This document shows positions 1-5,608 of a DNA stretch of 9,197 bases, one piece after another; the stretch's first letter is position 1; the number at the start of each line of letters is the position of its first letter. The notes beneath the pieces are model-generated. The model was not told the DNA's origin, ran no database searches, and worked only from the letters and a program-made list of their open reading frames with translations. The stretch spans positions 1-9,197 of the forward strand of contig JAPLVT010000043.1 in the NCBI GenBank assembly GCA_026396975.1. Direction: 5' to 3'. The stretch comes from Candidatus Iainarchaeum sp. (GTDB taxonomy: Archaea; Iainarchaeota; Iainarchaeia; Iainarchaeales; GCA-2688035). The translations under genes were made by a program, and so were the position numbers.

Positions 1-849
1 ACCGTGGCATCTGACGCTGAATATATCCAGTCCAGCCAGCCAGTTACAGGCGGCAGTTCGGCTGGCATATACAATTTTGCAGTAGTAAATTACAAATACG
101 CGGTCTGGGTGCGAAAGAGCGGCAGCTATGCCGCTTACTATATGAGGCAGATTTCGCCCTCGCTTGGTTCAATAACCGCTATAACCCCCACAAGTAGCTA
201 CACAATGGTTTACCCACTCCTCATAGTGCAGGTAAACGGAAAGAACTACCCTGGCTCTACCCAGCCTTCGTGCATTGGCAGCGGCGATTATTGTTTTGGA
301 TATACTGCTAATGCTATAGCGTTTGCATCTATTGTAGGCGAGCGTTTTGTTTATGCAAGTGCTACGACTAGTGGTTTTTATTCTGTGGTCAATTTAACTT
401 CTCCAAGTACTGGCACCGCGATAACGCCTACGAGTGGTTTTACGAGAATTATGCCTTTGGCGCATATTGCTTCAGGGAATGCGTATTTTTATAACAGCGG
501 CACGCAGCCTTCATGTATTGGCAGTGGTGCTGGCTGCTCTCCTAACACTAAAACCGTGGCGTTTGCGTCTATTGTGGGTGACCGTTTCGTTTATGCAAGC
601 GCTGATACTTCGTTTGGCTGGTATTCTGTGGCTAACTTGGCTTCCCCTGCTCTTGGTGTTGCGATAACGCCCACAAGTGGTTACACCACCGTCAAGCCGC
701 CTGTTAGGGTAGTCTTTGGCGGTGAAACAAAATTCGATAACCCTGCATCTGGCTGCATCGGCGTTTCGCCTTGCAGTAATAACAAACTTGATTTTGTTAC
801 GGTTTCGGATGATAGTTTTGTTTACGCGATTCTTACATTTACGGGATAA
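1..849 (+). CDS. Repeat-containing surface protein, 5'-truncated by window edge (propeller-like Cys-pair repeats)
   Basis: The frame is open from the first base, so the true start and any signal peptide lie outside the window; the GTG at 4 is probably an internal Val. Visible protein is three tandem repeats of about 77-82 residues plus the first strand of a fourth. Each unit has a core like FASIVGxRFVYAS, then (F/W)YSV-NL-SP, AITPTS(G/S)(Y/F)T, and a loop with a Cys pair (PSCIGSGxxC). The 'GDRFVYAS...YSVxNL' pattern resembles blades of TolB/PD40-like beta-propellers of archaeal surface proteins, here with an extra Cys-bearing insert of about 35 residues per blade. That fold is an inference; the repeats are seen directly. 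It stops at TAA 847-849, just as the frame of the downstream VWA protein opens, so this may be the N-terminal part of the same polypeptide broken by a frameshift. An extracellular binding or structural role is likely; the ligand is unknown. Confidence 0.75.
   Translation, partial: TVASDAEYIQSSQPVTGGSSAGIYNFAVVNYKYAVWVRKSGSYAAYYMRQISPSLGSITAITPTSSYTMVYPLLIVQVNGKNYPGSTQPSCIGSGDYCFGYTANAIAFASIVGERFVYASATTSGFYSVVNLTSPSTGTAITPTSGFTRIMPLAHIASGNAYFYNSGTQPSCIGSGAGCSPNTKTVAFASIVGDRFVYASADTSFGWYSVANLASPALGVAITPTSGYTTVKPPVRVVFGGETKFDNPASGCIGVSPCSNNKLDFVTVSDDSFVYAILTFTG
73..846 (+). repeat. Three tandem coding repeats of ~240 bp plus a partial fourth
   Basis: Units run approximately 73-318, 319-558, 559-789 and 790-846 (partial). 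Units 2 and 3 begin exactly 240 bases apart. Their first 45 bases (319-363 and 559-603) differ at six positions; five are synonymous and the sixth changes Glu to Asp. The block around AITPTS recurs in all three units, and the PSCIGSG block in units 1 and 2 with a variant in unit 3. Mostly silent differences indicate an in-frame duplication kept under protein-level selection. Confidence 0.85.
816..846 (+). other. Candidate frameshift site joining the repeat protein to the VWA protein
   Basis: The upstream gene is read in frame 1 to TAA at 847. The downstream frame is open from just after TAG at 813-815, so both are open together only in 816-846. One extra base here, for example in the GGG at 843-845, would give a continuous protein reading ...FVYAILTFTG-ISVENSKINYF... 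There is no ATG, GTG or TTG in the downstream frame between 816 and 984, yet the stretch translates into a plausible Cys-containing secreted-protein segment. I see no classic slippery heptamer, so a sequencing/assembly indel or a real mutation is more likely than programmed frameshifting. Confidence 0.5.
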
Positions 850-983
850 GCGTTGAAAACAGCAAAATTAATTACTTCAAACACGTAGCTGGGCAAAGCT
901 GCCCTGCCCAAGCAACACAAGTACTTTCCGACATTTGCTGTGGGGCATTCCCAGGTTGTTCCCCCATTACAACCCTCCAAAGC

Positions 984-3344
984 GTGTGCCAGGACATGGG
1001 TGTTAACTCAAGTTTCGTGTGGGGCAATCCCCAACTGAACACGAGTTATAATCCTGGCGCTGACATTCCCTACAAGGTGGCACTTACCTCCAACAACAAA
1101 TTCATCTTCAACAAGCCAGTGGACATAATCGTGCTATTCGACAAGTCTGGCAGCATGACCCAGTCAGGGGAATTCGCCAATGCAAAGGCTGGTTTGGTTC
1201 AATTCATTGAGTACTTCAAAATCCAGGGGCTGATTGCAAGCAATTTCAGAATCGGCCTGGTGACCTTTGAGGAAACAGGCACCATAGCGCATTCCCTTGA
1301 CAGCGACCTGGATGCAGTGAAAAGCGCTGTTAACGCGCTTACAATGTCTCCCTCAGGAGTAATGACCTCTATCGGTTCAGCCCTGGCAAAAGCCGAGCAG
1401 ATGGTTGCGTACGATTACTGCGCGTCAGACGAAGTAAAGTACATTGCATTTGTTATTTTCACCGATGGAGAGGAAAACGTGCTGCCTGCATATTGCCAGC
1501 CCTTCGTGTCCGACAGGGTTCATGCCTTTGGCATACAGTTCCCAGGACCTATGGCCTCATGCCCTGGCGGCTATACGTGCTTCACCCAGTGCGGTAGCTG
1601 TGTTTGCAACCCGCCCCTCACGTGCTGCTGGACGAACAGGCTGCCAGCAATCGTTGCAAACGTTGGAGTAAAAGACGGCACCACTATCAACAAGGGTAGC
1701 AACTATGGACAGGCTTTCCTTGATGCGGCAAATGAAATATACGGAAGGTACATAATAGAACAGCTTAAAATCCAGGCGAAGCTCAACCCAAATGTTTCCC
1801 TTGTTTCTGCAAACCCAGTGCAAGCAGCAGGGCCGAATCCATACACCTGGAATATTAGCGCGCAGCAGAGCACTAGCTACGAGCTTAACTTGGTTTTGAG
1901 ACCAACAGTCGCTGGCACCTATTCGCTTTTCGACGGCCCCAACTCATACATTTCCTGGAACACGCCGTGCCAAGCCAACAACAGCATTCCCTTGCAAAAT
2001 CCCAATTTGAGCGTTACCGGCACAAACAACGCGCCTACCGCGGAAGCAGGCGGCCCCTATAACGCTGTATTAGACCAACCCTTTATGGTAACAGGGACCT
2101 GCCAGGACAGCGACGGCACTATAGATGACTGCGAATGGCTCGTTAACTCGGCAGACTGCGTGAGCGGATCCTGCCTCCAGCTTGGGCCAGGATATGTTGA
2201 TTTGGGCGATGCAGCTGACTTTGATGTCGGAACAGGCAACTATTCCTTGTCCCTTTGGGTGAAGGGTGGCGGGGCAGCGCAATCTATTTTAGTGAAGGAT
2301 AACTGGGCTGCCGCCAACAATGGGTTTTTCATTTATGTCACCGGCAACGGTAAGTATGCTTATTGGAATGGCTCGGTCAAAGAGTTCGGCAGCTTATGCA
2401 ATGACTGGTGCCATCTTGAAGTCGTCAGAAGCGGAACAGGGGCAAGCCAGCTGAAAGGTTATTTTAATGGCACACTGGCATTTACGGGCCAAGACTCGCG
2501 CCCTCTGAGCAATGCAATGCCACGTCAGATTGGGGCGTCCAACGGCACCAACATTTTCACTGGTTCGGTGGATGAGGTGCAGGTTTCTGGCTCGGCTTTG
2601 GTCGGCTACTGGAAGCTTGATGAGGGCGCTGGCCCAACTGTCTCTGATTCCAGTGGTAGGGGGAACAACGGAACGCTGGTGAACCAGCCAACGTGGCAGA
2701 GCAGCATCTGCACAATTGAAACGCAGACCCCGCCCGAGCCGGGAGCACCTAATGCCCAAAACACAGGCACTATTACCTGCACAGAGTTGGGGGTACACGT
2801 GGATATTTTGACGCTGACTGCAACCGATGACAAGTCTGCTACTGGCAGCGACAATGCAACAATAGATATTGGCGAGCAAGCTGTGATTGGCGAGCAAGCT
2901 GTGAAGATTGTTTCATTCAATGCAGCTCCGCTAACACTTAATCCTGGTTATAATTTCTCTTCACTTGCGGTTTCGGTTAAGAACATGAGCGTCTCCACCC
3001 CACTAGTGCCTGAGGTGCAGTTGGAGGTTTTGCAACCCTTAACAGACCTGCCTCTGGATCCTCCTGTTTCCACTGCAGGAATTGTCTGCCCAACTGGCAG
3101 CGTAGCCGCCAATGCGACTTGTAGTTGGGCTTTGTCTAGTTTCCCTGGTTTCAGCGTTTCTTCCCTTGCGCCAGGCACTTACAAGCTTGTTGCTTATGCT
3201 TACAGGCAGGGCGAGTCGTTGCCCGACGATTCGGTTGTGCTGTTTTTCTCTGTTGGGCAAATAGCTGCGGTTCCCGAGTCAAGCGAAGTGCTGCTTGGCG
3301 CGCTTGCGCTCGCGGTATTGTTTGTTCTGTGGAGAAAGCGCTGA
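984..3344 (+). CDS. Surface protein with VWA, split PKD-like, LamG-like and Ig-like domains and C-terminal membrane tail
   Basis: The only start available in frame is GTG at 984, but coding-like sequence continues upstream to 816, and there is no signal peptide. The true N-terminus therefore probably comes from the preceding frame. Domains by residue from 984: VWA about 45-250 with MIDAS DKSGS (53-57), Thr128 and Asp161 in FTDGEE, so metal-ion-dependent ligand binding is possible. A Cys-rich loop at 193-215 holds seven Cys. A PKD-like start lies at 348-391 (NNAPTAEAGGPY..., DSDGTIDDCEW). A LamG-like module fills about 392-575 (YVDLGD, SLSLWVK, GYWKLDEGAG). The PKD-like C-terminal strands appear at 576-638 (TLTATDDKSATGSDNATI). 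An Ig/CARDB-like region spans 641-760. The last 24 residues are VPESSE, a hydrophobic helix and WRKR, resembling a sortase-type C-terminal sorting signal or simple membrane anchor. Likely a cell-surface adhesion or binding protein. It ends 22 bases from the end of the convergent aCPSF1 gene. Confidence 0.85.
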   Translation: MCQDMGVNSSFVWGNPQLNTSYNPGADIPYKVALTSNNKFIFNKPVDIIVLFDKSGSMTQSGEFANAKAGLVQFIEYFKIQGLIASNFRIGLVTFEETGTIAHSLDSDLDAVKSAVNALTMSPSGVMTSIGSALAKAEQMVAYDYCASDEVKYIAFVIFTDGEENVLPAYCQPFVSDRVHAFGIQFPGPMASCPGGYTCFTQCGSCVCNPPLTCCWTNRLPAIVANVGVKDGTTINKGSNYGQAFLDAANEIYGRYIIEQLKIQAKLNPNVSLVSANPVQAAGPNPYTWNISAQQSTSYELNLVLRPTVAGTYSLFDGPNSYISWNTPCQANNSIPLQNPNLSVTGTNNAPTAEAGGPYNAVLDQPFMVTGTCQDSDGTIDDCEWLVNSADCVSGSCLQLGPGYVDLGDAADFDVGTGNYSLSLWVKGGGAAQSILVKDNWAAANNGFFIYVTGNGKYAYWNGSVKEFGSLCNDWCHLEVVRSGTGASQLKGYFNGTLAFTGQDSRPLSNAMPRQIGASNGTNIFTGSVDEVQVSGSALVGYWKLDEGAGPTVSDSSGRGNNGTLVNQPTWQSSICTIETQTPPEPGAPNAQNTGTITCTELGVHVDILTLTATDDKSATGSDNATIDIGEQAVIGEQAVKIVSFNAAPLTLNPGYNFSSLAVSVKNMSVSTPLVPEVQLEVLQPLTDLPLDPPVSTAGIVCPTGSVAANATCSWALSSFPGFSVSSLAPGTYKLVAYAYRQGESLPDDSVVLFFSVGQIAAVPESSEVLLGALALAVLFVLWRKR
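2868..2903 (+). repeat. Perfect 18-bp tandem duplication (IGEQAV twice)
   Basis: The 18 bases at 2868-2885 are repeated exactly at 2886-2903, giving the peptide IGEQAV-IGEQAV at the junction between the PKD-like C-terminal strands and the Ig-like domain. Perfect identity at DNA level points to a recent slippage event in an interdomain linker. Confidence 0.9.
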
Positions 3345-3352
3345 ACCAAAAA

Positions 3353-3371
3353 TAGTTTTTCTTTTTTTATT
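3353..3371 (+). terminator. T-rich terminator-like tract between convergent genes
   Basis: Directly after the surface-protein stop, the plus strand reads a T5-C-T7-A-T3 run that overlaps the last codon of aCPSF1. Archaeal transcription ends at such U-rich tracts, so this probably terminates the plus-strand transcript. No stable hairpin precedes it. Confidence 0.5.
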
Positions 3372-5283
3372 TCAGCCTTACTGCTTCGAGGTTGTTTATT
3401 GCGAGCGCGTTCAGCTTGAACCTGTTCGAGATTGTTTTCGCGAAGTCGCTCACAGCCATTCTTTCCCCGTGGTTTACTATCGCTCTCTTCGGTTTCGGCT
3501 TGAGGTTGCGCACGTACGCAAGCAGCTGGTTCCTGTCGCTGTGGCCGCTGAACCCTTCCACTGTTTCAACGCGCATGTTTATGTTCAGCGCCCTTGTTTT
3601 TCCCGATTTCCTGTCGCTGATCGGCATGCTGCGCATCCCGCCCTGTATTTTCCTTCCAAGGCTTCCTTCTCCCTGGTAGCCGACGAAAATAAGCGTGTTG
3701 TTCGGGTTTTCAGCCATCTTGTACAAGTACTCTAACGATGCCCCGCCTGTCAGCATTCCGCTGCTCGCTATTACTATTGCGCCTTTTTCCTGCAGTATTT
3801 CGTCCCTTGTTTTCCCGTTAACGTCTTTTCCGTTGTTGATTGTCTGGAATATTTCCGCCGTGAAAGGGCTGTCGTTCTGCAGTATGCGCCTCTGCACTCC
3901 CTTGCGCAGGTATTCGGGGTATGCCGTGTGGATTGCGCTTGCCTCTTTTGTCATGCCGTCAATGTAGCATTTTGCGTCAAGCACCCCTGTCCTGTAAAAG
4001 TTTTCCAGCACAAGCAGTATTTCCTGCCCCCTGCCAACAGCAAAAACAGGTATGAGAACGTTTCCGTCCCTTTGCGCTGTTTCTTTCAGCACCTGCAGCA
4101 GCTTGTCTTCTGCCTCCTGCCTGTTGGGCTGTATGCCGTCAGGGCCCCCGTAAGTGCTTTCAATTATCAGTGTTTCCAGCCTCGGGTAGTGCATGTCAAC
4201 GTTGTTGAACAGCCGCGTGAAGCCGAATTTTATGTCGCCGCTGTAAACAAGGTTGTGCGCCCCGTCCCCTATGTGCAGGTGCAGGCTTGCGCTGCCGAGA
4301 ATGTGCGCGGCGTTGTGCATTGTAAGCCGCATGTCGGGCGCGATGTCAGTTACCTCCCTGTATTCGCGGGGTATGCAGTATTTCACCATTTCTTTTACGT
4401 CCCTTTCGTTGTACGCGGGCTCTTTCCCTTCCTTTACGAGAACATCAATATAATCAAATTGCAGCAGCGTCATCAGGTCGCGTGTCGGCGAGGTGCAGTA
4501 CACCGGGCCGTTATAGCCGCTTTTGAAAAGATACGGTATGAATCCGCTGTGGTCAAGGTGCGCGTGCGTAACAACAACTGCGTCAAGCTCTGTCAGGGGA
4601 AAATGCAGGCTGTCAAGGTATGGGAACTGGTCTTTTCCCTCGCCCGCAACGTCTATTCCGCAGTCGAGCATTACCATTGTGTGCGGCGTTTCAAGCAGTA
4701 TCGCGCTTCTGCCTACCTGCCTGAATCCGCCGAGCGCAGTGAAGCGCACCCAGTCGTTCGGGCTTTTTGGCACTTCAGCATAAATTTTTTTCGCGGTTTC
4801 CTGCAGTATTTTTTTCCTCTCGTCGCTGTACTTGTGGATATGGTGCCTTATTCCCTTTAGTATTTCGCTCGGCTGTGTAGGCGCCCTTAAAATGTTCGGT
4901 GTCCAGCCCGTTTCAAGAATTATGCGCTTGCTTGTTTCGCCGCCTTTTCCTATGACAAGCCCCGGCTTCATGGCTTCGATTACTATCTGGCTGAAAGCAG
5001 GGTCGAAGTAAATCTCCTTGATTCCTGCGTCCTGCGGGATTATCTGCCTTGCTTTTTCCTCGGCCTCTTTTTCGCTGCTCAGCAGGCTCTTGTCAGTGCG
5101 GATGTTCACTCTTTTCTTGAGTTCGAAGGCTGTTTTTGCCACGAAGTTTTCGTTCTCAAAAAAAGCGCCCGGGTTTTTCGTGTAAATAGCGACTTCCGGG
5201 CCTTCAAGGTCGACTTTTGTGACCTGGCATTTTTCGGGCAGGACCCTTGCGACTGCTTCCTTTACATCTTCAAGCATCCCCAT
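3367..5283 (-). CDS. Archaeal KH-MBL-beta-CASP ribonuclease, transcription termination factor aCPSF1/FttA
   Basis: A 638-residue protein of the usual length for aCPSF1 (FttA), the archaeal homologue of CPSF73. In studied archaea it cleaves nascent RNA at U-rich sites and, acting with RNA polymerase and Spt4/5, terminates transcription. Residues about 1-180 form the tandem KH region, with GKGG at 112-115 (VIGKGGE). The metallo-beta-lactamase domain follows: motif 1 MLDCG (Asp207), motif 2 HAHLDH (240-245) for two zinc ions, then further ligand motifs (AAHILGSASLH, SGDIKFG, ESTYGG). The beta-CASP insert contains VFAVGRGQE and ASSGMLTGG (about 506-514). The domain closes with GHSD (His581) and VNHGE (His605). 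All catalytic motifs appear intact, so it should be active. ATG 5283 is preferred over the GTG at 5295 because GGTGA at 5296-5292 sits 8 bases upstream. psmB lies upstream on the same strand, an arrangement common in archaea. Confidence 0.96.
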   Translation of the reverse strand: MGMLEDVKEAVARVLPEKCQVTKVDLEGPEVAIYTKNPGAFFENENFVAKTAFELKKRVNIRTDKSLLSSEKEAEEKARQIIPQDAGIKEIYFDPAFSQIVIEAMKPGLVIGKGGETSKRIILETGWTPNILRAPTQPSEILKGIRHHIHKYSDERKKILQETAKKIYAEVPKSPNDWVRFTALGGFRQVGRSAILLETPHTMVMLDCGIDVAGEGKDQFPYLDSLHFPLTELDAVVVTHAHLDHSGFIPYLFKSGYNGPVYCTSPTRDLMTLLQFDYIDVLVKEGKEPAYNERDVKEMVKYCIPREYREVTDIAPDMRLTMHNAAHILGSASLHLHIGDGAHNLVYSGDIKFGFTRLFNNVDMHYPRLETLIIESTYGGPDGIQPNRQEAEDKLLQVLKETAQRDGNVLIPVFAVGRGQEILLVLENFYRTGVLDAKCYIDGMTKEASAIHTAYPEYLRKGVQRRILQNDSPFTAEIFQTINNGKDVNGKTRDEILQEKGAIVIASSGMLTGGASLEYLYKMAENPNNTLIFVGYQGEGSLGRKIQGGMRSMPISDRKSGKTRALNINMRVETVEGFSGHSDRNQLLAYVRNLKPKPKRAIVNHGERMAVSDFAKTISNRFKLNALAINNLEAVRLK

Positions 5284-5291
5284 TTTATCTT

Positions 5292-5296
5292 TCACC
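5292..5296 (-). promoter_or_regulatory. Shine-Dalgarno GGTGA deciding the aCPSF1 start
   Basis: Read on the minus strand, GGTGA is complementary to the archaeal 16S rRNA 3' end and lies 8 bases before ATG 5283. It overlaps the alternative GTG at 5295, which argues against that GTG being the start. Confidence 0.6.
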
Positions 5297-5339
5297 GTTG
5301 TTCGTTATCTTTTGCAATTTGGTTTTTCGGTTTAAGCTG

Positions 5340-5387
5340 TATAGCAAACAGCTTTTGTTTTTGAACTTTTTATTGCTGTTTGCTATA
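5340..5387. repeat. Inverted repeat IR1: perfect 13-bp arms, 22-base loop
   Basis: TATAGCAAACAGC at 5340-5352 pairs perfectly with GCTGTTTGCTATA at 5375-5387 across a 22-base AT-rich loop (5353-5374). It lies 57-104 bases upstream of the aCPSF1 start, so it may form a hairpin in that gene's leader RNA. The left arm can also form a short alternative hairpin, AGCTGT (5335-5340) with ACAGCT (5348-5353), mutually exclusive with the long one. Confidence 0.8.
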
Positions 5388-5388
5388 T

Positions 5389-5428
5389 GTGAAATGCAAT
5401 TTATTGTTCAAATATTTAAGCATTTCAC
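5389..5428. repeat. Inverted repeat IR2: perfect 9-bp arms, 22-base loop
   Basis: GTGAAATGC at 5389-5397 pairs perfectly with GCATTTCAC at 5420-5428 across a 22-base loop (5398-5419). It is one base from IR1 and has the same loop length. The loop contains a TATA-like element on the minus strand and, on the plus strand, the core GTTCAAA, which is also present in the complement of the IR1 loop. Confidence 0.75.
5412..5419 (-). promoter_or_regulatory. Candidate TATA box for aCPSF1
   Basis: The minus strand reads TTAAATAT within the loop of IR2. A start of transcription about 25 bases downstream would be near 5390 and would leave a leader of roughly 105 bases that contains IR1. No BRE is obvious, so this is tentative in such AT-rich sequence. 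Confidence 0.35.
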
Positions 5429-5438
5429 TGTAACCTGA

Positions 5439-5516
5439 AAAAACCCAATTTACTTTACTCTTTTAGAAAATTCAAAGGCATTGAAAAACAAAATCAAAAA
5501 AAACAAAAACCCAATT
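5439..5516. repeat. 12-bp direct repeat AAAAACCCAATT, 66 bases apart
   Basis: AAAAACCCAATT occurs at 5439-5450 and again at 5505-5516. On the minus strand both copies read AATTGGGTTTTT, each ending in a T run. The second copy leads into the long T-rich tract after psmB. They may be repeated termination elements; function is not established. Confidence 0.55.
5483..5509 (-). terminator. Long T-rich tract downstream of psmB
   Basis: The minus strand reads a run of Ts (T5-G-T8-GA-T4-G-T5) about 100 bases past the psmB stop. This is the typical archaeal U-rich termination region that aCPSF1/FttA itself recognises in studied species. It suggests that psmB and aCPSF1 are at least partly separate transcription units. 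Confidence 0.55.
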
Positions 5517-5523
5517 ATTGCCG

Positions 5524-5575
5524 CCTTGTGAAGCAAATGCTTCACGAGGCCTCGCAAACCAACTGGTTTGCAAGG
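5524..5575. repeat. Two abutting perfect-looking hairpins with interlocking outer arms
   Basis: Hairpin 1 (5524-5549) pairs CCTTGTGAAGC with GCTTCACGAGG around AAAT, with one T-G wobble on the plus strand. Hairpin 2 (5550-5575) pairs CCTCGCAAACCA with TGGTTTGCAAGG, with one mismatch that becomes a G-U wobble in minus-strand RNA. The outer five bases are also mutually complementary: CCTTG (5524-5528) with CAAGG (5571-5575), and CGAGG (5545-5549) with CCTCG (5550-5554). The block could therefore refold as a three-armed cloverleaf or a four-way junction. It lies 34-85 bases past the psmB stop. Confidence 0.75.
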
Positions 5576-5580
5576 TGTTC

Positions 5581-5608
5581 AAAAAAGCCCGCGCTTTTCT
5601 CTTGCGCG
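5581..5608 (-). terminator. Intrinsic-terminator-like hairpin abutting the psmB stop codon
   Basis: On the minus strand CGCGC (5608-5604) and GCGCG (5594-5590) flank a 9-base loop, followed by GGC and six Ts (5586-5581). The hairpin starts at the base after the psmB TGA (5611-5609). The stem is only 5 bp but entirely G-C. It resembles a bacterial intrinsic terminator and may stop transcription or protect the mRNA 3' end. Confidence 0.5.

Noticed and set aside
816..846. Programmed -1 ribosomal frameshift site
   Set aside because: No standard slippery heptamer or downstream pseudoknot was recognised; an indel is the simpler explanation.
2394..2920. Minus-strand open frames of 104-167 codons within the surface protein gene
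   Set aside because: They are opposite LamG and PKD-like coding sequence whose plus-strand protein pattern is strong.
3928..4860. 310-codon open frame on the plus strand, antisense to aCPSF1, and shorter ones at 3295-3967 and 4253-4783
   Set aside because: They lie wholly or almost wholly opposite a well-conserved ribonuclease gene, have no recognisable domains, and are explained by its biased third-position base use.
5398..5419. GTTCAAAT resembling a tRNA T-loop, and the nearby cloverleaf-like hairpins, as a tRNA gene
   Set aside because: There is no acceptor stem, anticodon arm or correct spacing; the cloverleaf block is only 52 bases and the T-loop-like sequence is outside it.
5340..5575. 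Inverted and direct repeats as a CRISPR array or insertion sequence ends
   Set aside because: The repeats are not a regular repeat-spacer series, there is no transposase gene, and no target-site duplication was seen.
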